From: Polyporus tsugae
Taxonomy: Eukaryota > Basidiomycota > Agaricomycetes > Polyporales > Polyporaceae
Reading direction: 5' to 3'
DNA length: 64,000 bases
Assembly: GCA_024305745.1 (NCBI GenBank)
Contig: JAHRBS010000005.1
Span: forward strand, 744,001-808,000
The notes beneath the pieces are model-generated. The model did not search any database. It was not told the origin of the DNA and saw nothing but the letters and a program-made list of their open reading frames with translations. The position numbers and the translations under genes are program-made. Below, one piece after another: positions 1 through 13,007 of this stretch (the stretch's first letter is position 1; every line of letters begins with the position of its first letter).

Positions 1-573
1 GCGAACCCGGCGAGCGCGAGGACGGTCAGGAGGACATCCGAGAGCCCGTCGGAGCTCACCGTGTTCACGAACGCCGCCCACACTGCCAGGAAGGATGACC
101 GAACAGAAGTTGGGCGTCAGTACCTCAGTGCATCAACAAAACGGTAGTCAAAAAATGGATGGATACGCACTGCATACGGCGAGCGCGAGCCCGACGGCTA
201 TGCCGGTGGTGAACCGCCACAGGCGGATGCCTGCGAGCGCGAGGGGGATGCCGACGACGAAGACGAAGACGAGCCAGAGGATCGCGGTGAGTGAGAAACC
301 TGCACCTGCACCGTCCGTCCCGGGGCCTTGTGGGATGACTTGGTTCGTCCCCGGATTGAGGACAGTCGTGTTGTCGCCAATCTGCGACGACACCACGATG
401 GGTGTGGTACGCTTCCAGAGGTGCGTGGCGGGGTCCGCATCGTGTCGGAGGAGCAGTTCCCTCGCGAGGGGTGAAGCACAGACGTCATTGGCGTGGGCCA
501 GCAGCAGCAGAAACCATGAGATGAGCGTCAGGATGTATGGTGTTAGGATGTTTTGGCGGAGGAACCCCGCCAT
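1..573 (-). CDS. Multi-pass membrane protein, TMEM198/DUF4203-like, 3' end cut off by window
   Basis: The ATG at 573 opens a protein starting MAGFLRQNILTPYILTLISW, a good signal peptide or first membrane anchor. A luminal stretch of about 70 residues follows, then a hydrophobic helix near residues 92-113 and a glycine-rich segment ending in GIAVGLALAV. The frame is kept by an intron at about 170-83 (donor GTGCGT, acceptor GGCAG). Exon 2 continues with WAAFVNTV and another hydrophobic helix up to base 1, so the C-terminus is missing. Signal peptide, N-terminal ectodomain and repeated small-residue helices resemble the TM7S3/TM198-like (DUF4203) proteins common in basidiomycetes. The family call is by pattern only. 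A plain unknown membrane protein is the alternative. Confidence 0.6.
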
Positions 574-2704
574 GAGCGAGGGTGGTCGACACGATGTCGA
601 GACCCAACTTGGATGCGCTGTCGAAGTAAGGTGTTTTCCTGCGGAACAGCGGGTGGATAGCTCCTTGGGGTGCGGGTGTCGAAGACAACGGCGAAGCGCG
701 ATAGGGCGGAGGGCGGGTAAAGACTGACGAGGGTAGGAGCCTGGAGAACGAGTGACGCGAAGGATGTGGAAGATGGAGAAGAGTAGGAAGTCGGAAGAAG
801 CTGGGCATCGCTGGCGCTACTGCGGAAGTGGTGAGGAGGTGGGGCTCTCAGAGCGTATGCTGCATGCAGGATCTAAGGACCAAAAGTCGGGCCCAGGTCG
901 GCTAAACAAGCGTTGACCCGAACGACGAAGAGGGATCAAGGAGGTCGGTGGCCAGCCCGACAGCCAGGAACGCGGTTGAGAAGGGGCAAGCGTGATACGC
1001 AAGCGCTCGTCCAAGATCCCCTCGTTCGAGGTGGGGGTCGGTCGTGTTGGCAACAGTCCTTCTATGATATCATGCCGCTCTCAGGAAAATTAATATTATC
1101 CGAGCCTTGATCCGGATTCCGGTATAAAACTGCTTTGCTTTGTAGAATTCGCGATGGCCGACGATTGCAAGCCTTGGTTGCGTTGAGTGGGGGAGATTGC
1201 GACGGATCGCGCTGTACCTCCAGTGCTTGACCTGGCTGCGACCTAGCGGCGTGTTTTGATGACTGAACCCTGCTGTCGCTAAAAGTAGTTAAAACGAGGG
1301 TCCTGAAAATAGAACAAATATGAATGGCGTTGGTAACGGCTGGTTTGAAGGCGCAACGGGATCATGCGGTGATTAGATACAACTTTCCTGATCAGCGTAT
1401 CAACCACCGCTTTGTGGAGCGTGCCCAGGTGGATTTTGAGACTTGTTGAATGAAATCCTCATGGCGGTGAGGACGAAGCGAGCCTCAGCTTGGTGAGGGA
1501 TTCAGATTTAGAGGAATCAGAGGCTAGAGCGGATGCATCATGCATGGAAAATAAAATGCGCAGCGCCTCGTCAACCAGGGTCCCGATAGATCTAGGGCTC
1601 TGGTGTTGTGGCCGAAGTTTATCCGCTACCAGCAGGAGACTGCAGGAGACTGAGTGACAGGGCCAACACCAGCCCACTTAACCTTGCACTGGGTACGAGA
1701 CAAGTTCGAGGGTTACTCGAGGGGCTCCAACTTGAACGCATTTGCGACAGACATGTAGCAATACAGTTCCATGTAAGTGTTATGGATGCCGAAGTCACTC
1801 AAATCATCTTCAGGACATGGATAGAAGAAACAGGCTGGCACACCGCAAAACTTAGCCAACACGACACCGTGAAACTTTATTGTGTACGGAAATTGTTCCA
1901 ATGTACAATTAGGAAGCCGCACTACATGTCCATCCTCTACATATATAGTTTCGTGCGCGACATTGTATCTGAGGATGAAGACATATAGTATGCATACCAT
2001 AGTACATGAAATTACATCCGGCATTAGAAATCCGGCATTAGAGTCGCGTAGAACTTGAGCATTCAAAGCACCTGAGCACCGTAAGATTGAAATTCCGGAA
2101 TAAAAAATGGCAGCCTCAATTGGCTGAGAAAAGTGTGGCCCAGCATTAGCAATCCCTCGTTACCTACCGATCAGTCAACTAGTCAATAACATCCACTTGA
2201 TACTATAACGGAAAGTAGCAACATATCATTGGCAGCTTTCGCCGGAGGAACTACCTAGAAGAGATCGCTCCGACGGTACAGTAGCCGCCGACTAATCTGT
2301 GATCCCTTCAAATTCGAGAACATAGGATCTTCAGGCACGACGTCGTCATGATCTTCCCGCCGCCACTTTCTAAGCTCTTCCGAGCTCCCACAAGTTGGTC
2401 GGTCGCAACAAATCGCGGCGCTATCCTGTTTAAAATCGTGCGCAGGGGAGCGGCGCTTGGCCGCTGTCGACGTCCTCCTGGCCCGGCTCAAATTTCAAGC
2501 TGGTCACGCAGACAAACCTGCCACGCCGGTCATGATATGAAGCATATACTTGTATATTCGATGCTAATGGCACTGGCGATAACAGCAACTGTACATATTC
2601 TACGAATTACATGATTACTTTTGGGTGGGTGACCAGCACGGTGTGAAGCTCAACCGAGTCCGTCAAGGACCACGAGAGCTGTTAGTCTGCAGGGAGGGAA
2701 ACTT
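574..2704. other. Intergenic region without a convincing gene
   Basis: About 2.1 kb. The short open frames overlap on both strands, lack recognisable domains and do not join by splicing. The part from about 1700 to 2250 is AT-richer than the flanking genes. It probably holds the upstream region of the membrane-protein gene and the 3' region of the aspartic peptidase. Confidence 0.5.
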
Positions 2705-4242
2705 TCACTTCAGCGTAGCGAAGCCGACCGCATTCTTCTCGAACGAGAACGCAGTGTAGACATTTTTCATGAAGCTGCGACAGAGAAAGGGCTCAGCATC
2801 GGCATCCCACGGGCTGGAGCCGCACTTGGACTTACCTGTCACCGACCAACCAGACGTTGTCCCCGAGCCCGAGGTCCTTCGCGGAGATGGCCCCGACGCA
2901 GTGGGTGCTGTCAGCCTTGCCGGCCTTGAAGCTAGGGACAAACAGTCAGAATCAACCAGCACATAGCACGAGAGAGAGCCACTGACTTTTCGGCAGAGAT
3001 CGTCCACTGCTTGCCGCCCCAGCTGAAGGCGACGTTCGACGGGACGTTGGCGCAGGGGAAGGTGTAGAACTCGCTGTTCTGCTGGAACACGGCCGAGCCG
3101 GGGATGCTCGCGTAGAGCTTCGCGACCATGTCGGGGGGCCCGTAGATAAGCGTGGTGCCCGAGTCGATGATCGTCTTCATGCTGGACGACACGACCTGTT
3201 TCGCATATGTTAACTCAGATGCTACGAGATGCCCGAAGGGAAGTCCTCACCGTCGACCCAATTGACAGCTGTCCACCGCCAATCTGCCAGTAGCCAGTGC
3301 TCCCGACGACGTCGTGGTACTCAATATCGCCGGTGTACTGCGCCCCGTCCAAGCCGCCGATGTAGAGCTCCGAGCCGGTCTTGGCGATCTTGAACCCGAA
3401 CGCGGCCTCCTTGACCGCGCCTTGGTCCTTCGCCGTGTTCACGAACGGCGGCTCGTGGATGGTAGAGAGGGACTGGTACGCGAGGCCGAGGATGCCGTCG
3501 TCCGCCTCGGGCGCGAACGACTCGGAGAGGATGTGGACGGGGGCGAAGTACTGGCCCTTCACCGTGATGCCGGCGACCTGGACGGCCTCCTGCCAGACGG
3601 GCCCGGAGACGGACGAGCCATCGCCGTAGTGGATGATGAACTCCTTGTCGGTGCGGGTCCCGGTGGAAGACGCCTTCGGGTCGTACTTCCTCTTCTTGGA
3701 GAATATGATGTCCGTGCAGTTCGTCGACGGGATCCATAGATCGGAGGACCCGGCTAGAAAACGATATGAGTGCCCTGTCAAGTTAAAGAGGGTGGGTCTT
3801 CTGGCACGTACTGTCAAAGTCGACGAAGAACTGCTGCGATGGAGTACCGATGCCGATGTTGCCAGCCCAATACTTGTCGTGTTCCTCGTCATTGAGGGAC
3901 TCAGACTGGCGGCGCTCGAGGACAGGGACCGCCATGAATGGCTTGATCTCGGCGCCCTCGTTGAAGGCGTCGCGACCCGCGTTTCTCTCGAGATTTTGTA
4001 GGTTGTTGCGATGTTTGCTGCAGCGAGTGTTAGCGTGGACGATCATCAGAGAGAACGACATACACGCACTTATGATCACGCACGACCTGGCGAACGGCCT
4101 TGGCATAGTCAAACATGCCCTCGCTGTCTGTAAGCGAATTACGCTTCTGAAAGGGGATGCGAGTGCCAAGTCCGTCGATAACGGGACTAGCTGTGGCAGG
4201 GAGGACGAGAGCAAGAGCAATGAAGGACGCTTTGCTGTACAT
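2705..4242 (-). CDS. Secreted aspartic peptidase, family A1 (polyporopepsin-like)
   Basis: Six exons, about 418 residues: 4242-4070 (or 4064), 4017-3812, 3753-3251, 3195-2987, 2931-2836 and 2774-2705. The phases join without a stop. The product is a pepsin-fold endopeptidase made as a secreted zymogen. The start MYSKASFIALALVLPATASP is a classic signal peptide and a propeptide of about 80 residues follows. The first catalytic motif FVDFDTGSSDLW is assembled across the second intron. The flap region reads IIHYGDGSSVSG and the second active-site motif is IIDSGTTLIYGP. The C-terminus contains ILGDSFMKNVYTAF-type sequence, here GDSFMKNVYTAFSFEKNAVG, as in basidiomycete A1 peptidases. Both catalytic aspartates are present, so it should be active, probably in extracellular protein digestion. 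Confidence 0.93.
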
Positions 4243-4348
4243 TGTTGATCGCTAATACGATTGTATTTAATTGCCAATGCTTGTGTTGGGAGTTCTTGGG
4301 GTGAACGGCGTGTTTCGTGGATGGGGACTTACAGCAGAAAACGGGGGC

Positions 4349-4357
4349 ATTATATAC
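4349..4357 (-). promoter_or_regulatory. Probable TATA box of the aspartic peptidase gene
   Basis: On the minus strand the sequence reads GGTATATAATG, about 110 bases upstream of the ATG at 4242. Position and sequence fit a TATA element. Transcription start was not determined. Confidence 0.5.
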
Positions 4358-5057
4358 CTGAGGACCCCTCTACTCCACAGCAGTACGCCTCTTTGAGAAA
4401 GCACTAGCGGAAGTGGACTTAGCGAAAAATCGAAGTTTCGACCACTAGACCAGAGTCTTGTAGAGGGCGACGACCTATGGTGGTGTTCCTATGCAGCGGA
4501 ACAGTTCCTTCTACCCGACGGGTATCGGGTTGAAAGCCCGACAAGCTGCAGGCGTAGTTCGTATTTCCCTTGTTATCCTAACCAGATTAGACAGACTGAA
4601 TCGAAATGCAGGCTCGTCTACAAGTAACCTGCCGCAGGGTATTGGTACACTGTCAACGGCTGGTCCTGTTCAAGACGGGGACGTGAATGGGCTTTTGAGC
4701 ATTTCAAAGACGTAATTTGGGCAACACACCAGAAAAACAAGAGCCATAGGTACAAAGTGGGGGACGTATGGCTTAAGGTAGCTGATCTACCCAAGTGCAG
4801 CATCATGGCGGTTTGAAAGGAGCATGGGCCACGGAAGCGCCGATCAAGTTGGAGGGTCGGCAGTTGCTGGCAACATTCGGACTCCGAACCCGTCGACAAG
4901 CACTAACTTAAGCTTGTACTGTACTTCGAGTTCTACTATTACTTCTAGCCTCCAGGTTCTCTGGGATTATCCTTTCGAACGGTGTGTGAATATTAAACAA
5001 GGATTTTAATCCAACTAACCTCGTAGACGACATCCGCCTCAGTGCGGCACCGGTTCA
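4358..5057. other. Divergent intergenic region between peptidase and coiled-coil gene
   Basis: The two neighbours are transcribed away from each other, so this stretch should contain both promoters. No further gene, repeat or RNA was seen. Confidence 0.4.
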
Positions 5058-7188
5058 ATGTCGAACCAAGAGACAATCCCGCGTGTCCTGGAACTCGTCT
5101 CCCACCTAGGCGGACCGAGTTGTACCGAGGACGAGCTGCGATGGGCGGCGGATATACCAGCGGGAAATCGACTACTGGAGTGGCTGGCAAGTCAACTTCC
5201 CGACCCGAACCTTGCGGATCGTGTGGCGGGATCTAACCACAACGCGAGTCCGACTGGCGGTGTTTCGGGCTTGATCCAAACCTCGGTTTCGCCGATCGCT
5301 TTGTACAGCGAAGAACTCGACATGTGAGCCACGTCGTTTGTTTGAACCGCATATTGCTGACAGTTATCCAGATTAGATATTTTGGAGGTGCGCGATGCCA
5401 GAGTGAGGGGAGAAAGCGAAGGCGCCTCAATCCCTGCCGCGTACGAGCTTCCTTCTCAGTTGCGGTAAGCTCTAACAACGCGTCATGTATGCTTTTTTTG
5501 TTGCCTAATCGCCCTATCCTAGGTCTCGCACGAACACGCTAGAATCGGAGGCCGTCTTGCTCGAGAAGCAAGCGGTCCGACTGAAGTATAGGCTCAATGC
5601 AACCAAGTAAGCCAGACTTGGAACGATGCTGTTCAACTCATTGCACGCCTTACCGTTCAGGAAGGCGACAAAGGACTTGAAGTACGTGATCCACGCGCTG
5701 CGGAAACAAATTCAAAATCTCGACGGGTCGATACAAGAACAACAGCAGAGATTGACCGATCTTTCGGTGGAGGTAGGGCAGCCGTTTGGTCTCGAATCTA
5801 GCATCGCATACAATCCTGGTTCACAGACAGATAACGGGATGGCACAGCATGTTGAATTAGCCTTATGCGTTCTACAAGACGCTATCCCCGCGACAGCCTC
5901 CAAGGACTCCGACGCCTTCGAAGACTACAGCGCCGCCATCGCCTCGCTGAGTACCTCTCGCGCCGTAGTAGCAAGCACAGTCAAGCAGATGTACCTCACA
6001 CTCGACGAACGCTACGCCTCCTTACCAACGACGTCCGAACTGCAGCACGATGCGATGATCGTCGACGCCAAACTAGGTGAATTGGTGAAGGACACATCGG
6101 TTCCCCAGCATCTGCTTCAGGTGGCGTACGTTGAGGAGCTGGAGAAAATGGCCAAACGATTAGATGCAGATCCGGCGGGTCCTGACACGATCGCCAACAT
6201 CGTGCGTTCTTTTGCCGGACTTTCAGAGTCAACGGAAGCGGAGATATCCGCGCCTACTTTGAACGTGGATGTGAAAGGCGAGTTGGAACGCGCCGGGCGG
6301 ATGGATCGACTGGTGTTACTCAAAGCCCAAGAGCGAGGGCTGGACACGGTACGTCTTCTGGCGCCTCCCAGACAGACAGCTCCACTCACCTTGATGCTCA
6401 CCGACAGGTGATTGGCTATATGCGAGACGAATTGATTCCCCGATTGCAGCAAACGTATGACGACCTATACTCGAGAAGCATAGCTGCGGTTGAGACGGAA
6501 GCTACCGTGAGCGCGCTCATCGAGGAGTTGGAGGACATCAACGACGCAGTTGAGACCGCAAAGCGCTCAAATTGGAACGGGGGTCCGGAAGACCTAGAAG
6601 ACCTTCTCGAAGCTGAGATGATCGAACTACTGAAAGGGTTGTCTAGTAGGTTTTCCTTCTCAACTCATACCAGTCTGGTTCGATACTGACGATTCTCAAT
6701 GCTAGACACCGATGGCCATGGGTCGGTGTTGTTAAATCGCCAGGATGTGGAAAGGGAGGTATCCGCACTGTCTGCCAGGTTCGCTGCATCCAGAGAGGCA
6801 GATGAGAAGTGGGTGAACCAGTTGCGTCATCGGGTCCGAGAACTGTACGTCCCGGAGCCGTTTACCTTCCAAATTGCGCGTGTTAACTCCATAAAGCTCC
6901 TCGAGCACTGCGCCGCTACTTTCCACGACATATGCGAACTCCCCAGCCAACACTTCTCCGCCATTCGCGCCGAGCCAAGATCAGGTTATCCTGCAGACCG
7001 ACACGCGTGCGAAGGCGGAAGAACTGATTGGTGCGGCCGCTAGGCTCCAGAAGGTATGTATGGAGGATCTTGAAGAGTGCGTCTCAGCAGAGACTCATTT
7101 TGATGAATCGCAGGAAACGGAGCTCAGCTCTAGAGACAAGCGCAAGCTTGGATCGTTTGTGGAAAAATGGGTCCAAAGCCGAGACTGA
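5058..7188 (+). CDS. Coiled-coil protein, HAUS augmin-like complex subunit 3 candidate
   Basis: Spliced gene. The first exon 5058-5323 encodes MSNQETIPRVLELVSHLGG and later LRWAADIPAGNRLLEWLASQ. Introns follow at about 5324-5371 and 5465-5522, then near 5610-5660, 6351-6409, 6643-6706 and around 6985, and the last exon ends VEKWVQSRD at 7188. The order 'helix, W...LLEWL, low-complexity link, long coiled coil' matches HAUS3, which in augmin helps recruit gamma-tubulin to spindle microtubules (known for the family). The middle region has heptad-like stretches such as ALRKQIQNLDGSIQEQQQRL. The join near 6880-6985 is unclear: the upstream frame runs to 6984 in a different phase from the downstream exon, so an extra intron is needed there. 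That the gene is real is fairly sure; the HAUS3 name is an inference. Confidence 0.6.
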
Positions 7189-7476
7189 CCGCTAGTGGCC
7201 AATCTGAAGACCTCAAGTACATAATATGAAGTTTATTGTATTTTAGTAGTATTATTCAGTGGCAATTCTGCTTGGGTTATGAGAGTAGCTCGGGCCTTTT
7301 CTTACACGCCTGCCTTTTCTGCATGTTGCCACGAGAGACGCCGTAGGCTTTTGGCCGCCCTCCTCGGCATCGTTCTCCGCTCTTCGACATCTTACGAACA
7401 AACAACCACGCTGATCATTACCATGTCGTCGATGTGAAGTTTCCCTCTAACATCGCTGTGACGCATCGACGGGACG

Positions 7477-9273
7477 ATGGACTTTGCATACGACGTCAAG
7501 GAGGCCGCACAAGCACTCGCATACGTGCGCAAGGAGTCGTTGGATATCTTCAATCGCATCCATTCTGTGCAGGAGGATGTTCGTTTCGTCGCACAAGTTC
7601 ACGAGGCGTACCCGGGGCTCCCCATCTTGCGTATGTTCTCCTTGATCATGTATTGGAGGGACCTTGAGATGCGGATACCAGTCGTTCAGCGAACCTGCGT
7701 TGTGGCGCGTGGTACGTCGACCCTGCGATTGTGAGCGTACGACCCTCCCACAGCCAGATCGACGAACATTGACATCCCCGTCCACCTCTGCACCCTCCCA
7801 AGGCCACGCCGGAGCCGGCATACTACAAATCAACGGATGGGCACTTTGGAAACTGGAACTTTAACTTGAGGAGGCCAAATCTCCATCTTCTTCCCTACAT
7901 CGTAAAAAAGCATGGGTGAGTTCAAACGTGTACTTCTCGTATTCCTTTTTAACTCTTGTGCGCAAAGACTAGTGCTCGTCGATTCGACCCGTGCAGGGAA
8001 ACGCATACCGGACGCGCTCTCGAAGACAGCACCCATCTGGTGCGCGGTGATCAACCGCGCGATGGTCCTGTGGCATCCTGAGAAGAAAGATTGGGACGTC
8101 GAGCTGTATTGTCCCCCAGGTGCCGTGAGCGAGCAGGAGCGTTCCCAAATTACCCTCCGCTTGGATGGATGGGCCCGTGCACTTGTCGTGAGTTGTCTTT
8201 CCTGTTCTCTCAAAGGCGATATATACTGATCATAGACGCGGCAAGGCATCCGCATACACTCTGCCCAACCTTCTTCTTCCCCTGCGACCGCTCTGGATCA
8301 CCCCAGCGACGACGGTATTCCCGCAACTTCCCGCGCCGGAGTATGCGAAGTACCTGCCTATCGTCTGTGTCTCCGCCTCGAAGCAAGTGCACGAAGGAGT
8401 GGAGCGCCGCTTGAACGGGTTCTCGTACGTCCAGGGGTCCGGCGACGATCATGAACTCTGGGGCATGGTACGTCCTCCCTCGCACAGAGCTCTCCTCGCG
8501 GCCGTCCCTGATTCCACCTTAGGGTTTGACTCCAGCTCTCTTCTGGGAACATAAAGACGAGCTTCTCGGCACTCTACGAGACCAACTCCCGGATGTCGTC
8601 GAAGATATCATCCAACAATCAAAGGTTAGGCAACACGGCGACGCATGGAGAACACACCCGACCCCAGTCACGGCGGCCAGCGGGCGGCTCTTCATTGGGA
8701 GCGTTGCCGACATGCCCTCAGGCGTCCCTGACACTCTTCCCGATGCCGATGGTCCCGTGTCGTTTGTCATCGTGTCTGCGGCCGCGGAGGGGCCGCAGCC
8801 CAACGGCGATAATGCTGCAGATCTGGAGCAACTATCGAAGGCACAGCATGTCCTCCGACTGCAGCTTGCCGAGGGAAAGAAGGACCAACTCGCCTTTCTG
8901 CAGGTCGTGCTTCCTGCAACGACGCGATTCATCAAAGAGCGACTCGCGCGTGGGGACGCGATCTGCGTGTGCTGCGACACGGGGAAGGACGCGGGCGTCG
9001 GAATCGCCCTCGCTGCACTCCAGCTGTTCTTCGACGATCGAGGTCAGCTTCTCGAGCCGGGTGCCACGGGTGCGCAGTCTCGATCTCACCTCTCGACCGC
9101 CTACCATGCTGATGCTGACTGCCGTGCGGCCAGGCTGCGGCGCAAGCAAGGAGTCGATCCGGACGCGACTGCAATGGATCATCTCGAGCAGGCCAGCGGC
9201 GAACCCATCGCGGGCGACGCTGAAGCGCGTAAACGAGTTCCTGCTCTCCTCTCCATCCTTCCGGCGCCGGTGA
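7477..9273 (+). CDS. RIT1: tRNA A64-2'-O-ribosylphosphate transferase (Rit1 family)
   Basis: Rit1 adds a 2'-O-ribosyl phosphate to A64 of cytosolic initiator tRNA-Met so that it is not used in elongation. Exons: 7477-7630, 7690-7730, then from about 7803, 7969, 8246 and 8521, and a last one ending at 9273. Signature segments appear in the right order: NLRCGAWYVDP, YYKSTDGHFGNWNFNLRRPN, VDSTRAGKRIPDALSKTAPI, the GLTPALFW segment, and CVCCDTGKDAGVGIALAAL (phosphatase-like loop). The C-terminal NPSRATLKRVNEFL is typical of the family. The last intron (from about 9043 to 9133) must be removed; reading through it gives an unrelated tail ending at 9329. Length of roughly 480 residues is normal. Neighbouring genes are unrelated in function. 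Confidence 0.9.
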
Positions 9274-9381
9274 ACCTTGCATCCTCCAAACACCAGAACC
9301 AAAAAGGGCAGCATAAACTTACAAGTTAGGAGCTAAGCTTCAATGTATCGCTACAACACCGTCATTTTCATTATACACCCA

Positions 9382-12300
9382 CTACCGCTTCTTGATCGGC
9401 ACGATCTGCACCCCGAACGCCGTGCTGTACATGATCAGCCGGAACGCCGCCTGCACCCCCGCCTTGTACGTCGACGGCACGACGAGGTACCGCCCCGGCT
9501 GCAGCGACAGCGTCTCGATCACCACTCCCGAGATCGCGTCCGAGTACGGCCCGGACGTCGCGACGTGCCGCCCGAGCGCGCCCGCGCCCGTCGGCGGGTT
9601 GAAGACGGTGAGGTTGAGCGCGATCGACGGCGACGGCGCGGCGAGCTGCAGGCGGAAGCGCAGCTGGGCCGCGGACGGAGACGGGATGTGCAGCTCGTAG
9701 GTTGGGTTGGAGGAGTACGTCCCCGAGCTCGGTCCGCCGCCCGCCGTCTCCGCGGTCCTGAAGATTACGATTAGGATGAGGACTGGGCTCATTTGATGGG
9801 GGTAGTGTGACGATGGCGCACCATTCGTCGCGGATGACCTTGCTGAACATCCCTGCGCCCTCCTGGAGGATGGGCGTGAGGTCGAAGCGATCCGAGCACT
9901 CGACTTTGAGGCTGAACGTGCCGATGTGGCGCGGCTCGAAGGCGGATATGACTAGGGTGTAGTCTCCCGCTGGATCCAGTCGGGGGTCAGTGGCGGGATG
10001 GTTGGAGTAGATGCGAGGTGTGCAGACATACGTGGAATTTGCCCGAATGCGTTAGCGTACCCGTAGCTGTACGGTCCTGACGAGAGCGCGAGGTCGTTAT
10101 GGCCCAGCCTGTTTGAAAGTTTAGGTTCCTGCAGGGCGCGCGGATGGGATGCTGCGGGACGCACTCGTTGATCCTCGCTCCCTGCGACCAAGCGAGCATG
10201 ATGTTCGTAGGGATGTGTCGATCGGTGCTTACAGTCACGCACAGTGCAGACTTCGCATCCCTGCTCGCGCGCGCGGAGGGAGCTGCTCGTGGGTGTATGC
10301 GCAAGTAGTATTGCGGATTGAGGTAATAGGAGGGGAAGGTGTGATTGCCCCCGGCTGTCTTCTGTGTGAACGCGCCTTCAACCTGCACATTGAGTAGGCA
10401 TGGCTTCCTATTCGTGCATATCAGGACGGCCACTCACGTCCTTGGGATATAGGAGCTTGCTCGGCGCGTGTATCCAGGACGCTTTGCGATGAGAGTAGGC
10501 TGTAAGCGTGAAGCCGACATCTTCCCGCTCGCCTTCGTATGACGCGACTATCGTCCAGAGGTCTTCTGCATGAGATGTCTTTGCCTTGACCTGAGGGGCG
10601 GTAAGCCTTTCGGAGAACATAACAGCCACATATGGCCACTCACAAGAACGTGAGGCACGTTCGTGTACTCCCCCTTAAACGCGGTCGATGAGAGGAAAGC
10701 TGTCTCATGATCGTCATCCAGGACGGACCTTAGTGGACAGCACGTCATGTCCGGATGATACGCCCGTTCCAAATCCGCCATCTGCGGTCAACGCGATGTA
10801 CTCTTCCTGCGCGCGGTGGCTTCGCAAGTGACGAGTGAGGAGGACCCACACCTCTTCGTCCTGGTTTGGGGCGTTGGAAGGGTCCAGCCGCAGTTGAGCG
10901 CGGAAGCGGGTTGCTGGAGGAAATTGAATTAAGAACACGAAAGGACTAGACGGTGGCCACTGACATGTATCGCTGCCTTTCCCGCTTCGTTTCCACATCC
11001 TGATGGCACGAATATTTCCGTAAGATGCAATATACAGATATGGAAGGACAAGGGACTCACCCGTGGAACGTCAGCTTGTGCTTGAACATCGCGGGGTTCC
11101 AACTAAAGTATATGCCGTCGAACAGATGGTAGATCGAATCAATGGGCACGTCGACTGCACCTGTAGGAATAAATGAAGCCTCTGCTCGTTCTATCAAATC
11201 TCGTTGATGACGTACGTTTTTGCTTCGAGCTGGAGGTTTCTGCCTCGGCTGGATCCTCGGACGGCCGCACCCATGGATCAAAGATGGTCAGTTTACGATC
11301 TCCTTCCGGAGAGTCGTGGACACCTGCATTCCGATGGGAGTGACTAGGTGAGGGATCGATATTCCAGAGACTATTTTCTCACCGATAACCGCGTAACAAT
11401 GTGATGGAATTAAAGTCACAGGAAGGTCCGTCTTCCGTATCCGCTCTCCAGTTCCTAGAGTGATTACGCAAAGGCCTGGCATCGGAAGCACATTAGACAG
11501 TCTGTTATCGGGATGGTTGGTCCACGTACCTTTGTTGTAGCCTGTCATCAACCTCGCCCACGTCTTTTCTCGCTGGAACTGGGCTCTGGAACCAATGTCA
11601 GCACGCGATTCGTGTCAGGCCAGTTGATCGCTTCACCCTTTCATGTCAACGACTTCTGGTATCCAACCCGCGAGAGCACTACACAATCCTCAGAAACACT
11701 CCATGTCACATCGTAGCCTGGCACGCACTGGAGATCGGTACTCGAGTCTCTGAGGAGTCGATTAGCATACCGTTGGGGAGGGAAAAATGTCAGGAACGCA
11801 CGATCCGATAAAGTCGTAACCCCCGGCAAGCTTCATGTACTAGGACGCAGATATGAATCCTCAACGCGGACTGCGCTTTGTGGCTGAAAGTCCTACCGCT
11901 TTCTCCACGAGCGAGGGCCAAATCTCCCCTTTCCCGCTAGTCGATACGCACATCAACGTACCATCGGGGTACGCAGGCAGTTGGTCGTCGATGCCTTAAG
12001 CAGAATAAGTGCAGTTCATGCCCATGGTGGAAGATCGGGCTTACTGATCTGCCAGAGAGATAGACACAACTGTAGTGAGGAGGGTCGTACGGACGAACAT
12101 ATCTGCAGTGCACTTACGCATCGATGAACTCCGTTGTAAAGGATCCGAAACTGATAATGTCCGGAGTCGGCGGGTGCCGGAAGCCCCTGATCGCCTTGCC
12201 ATGGGATGAGCGAGGAGACAATAAGCTAGGACAGTGCCGTCAGAATACCTGGCCCGGGTAACAGAAACCATACTGCACCTTTGACCCAAACCGCCGATGG

Positions 12301-13007
12301 TGGTCGATAGCGACCACCATCGCTCCACAGACGGAGCAGTCAGAGACGATGTGCTGCACGATATCTTCGGGTGCCAGATGCCGAGGCGAACCATCCTCAG
12401 CCCCTTCCTGAATACGATGGGGACGCCGCCAACTTGCGCCATGTTCGATCTGCTCAGCGGACAAGGGGGGTTGTCTGTACCCCGAGACATCAGCTCCGGA
12501 TACGATTAGGGGGGCACGTCTCTTACGTCGAGGCTGACGAGGGTTTATCGGTAGAGTCCCATAGTGGGAAGAAGCTTTGATTCACGAGCGACGACTTCTG
12601 CAGGACGTACAGCTGTTCGCCTATGAGGACCGAGTCAACGAAAGTGATCAAGGCACTAGTACTTTTGCAACGCAGGTCACACCTTCAGAAAATTCGTCCT
12701 TGACCACAGGCTTGATTTCCTGCCTGACTGCCTTGATCTTCTCTGCACGCTCCAAGGCTTTCGCGGCCTCCCCTTTGTACAGGGTTCGTAGCCTTTCGCT
12801 GTCGATTTTGCGGCTGAGTTGTAGATATTGTTCGGCAGCCTGTATGTACAGCCGGAACGCCTTGTCAAATTCCCTTGTGAGCTCAGCGTTTGCCGCTTTG
12901 TTGTACTTGGACTGGACGGTTGTGGGGTTAGTGCTTCGTGAGGCAAGTCGCAGAATGGGTCCTACCTCCGCGTCTTGCCTAGAGGCTTCGTGAGACGTTG
13001 GCGCCAT
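9382..13007 (-). CDS. Calpain-like cysteine peptidase of the PalB/Rim13 type with MIT domain
   Basis: PalB/Rim13 processes the PacC/Rim101 transcription factor in ambient-pH signalling on ESCRT-III-coated endosomes (family knowledge). Start MAPTSHEASRQDAE at 13007; a 57-base intron precedes SKYNKAANAELTREFDKAF, a typical MIT domain. Many small exons follow. They give VLQKSSLVNQSFFPLW, the catalytic-Cys segment IVSDCSVCGAMVV, QFRILYNGVHR, IDDQLPAYPDGT, YMKLAGGYDFIGS, DLHALAGWIPEVVD, QREKTWARLMTGYNKG, the catalytic-His segment LIPSHCYAVIG and FDGIYFSWNPAMFKHKLTFH. C2-like/calpain-III regions follow, with VWVLLTRHL, GEYTNVPHVL, YEGEREDVGFTLTAYS and AGDYTLVISAFEPRHIGTFS. The last exon ends QIVPIKKR at 9382. 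The position of the third catalytic residue reads FDPW instead of NPW. Exon joins around 12000-12150 are the least certain. Confidence 0.88.

Noticed and set aside
9274..9329. Extension of the Rit1 frame to a stop at 9329
   Set aside because: That frame reads through the last intron. The other frame gives the family C-terminus NPSRATLKRVNEFL and ends at 9273.
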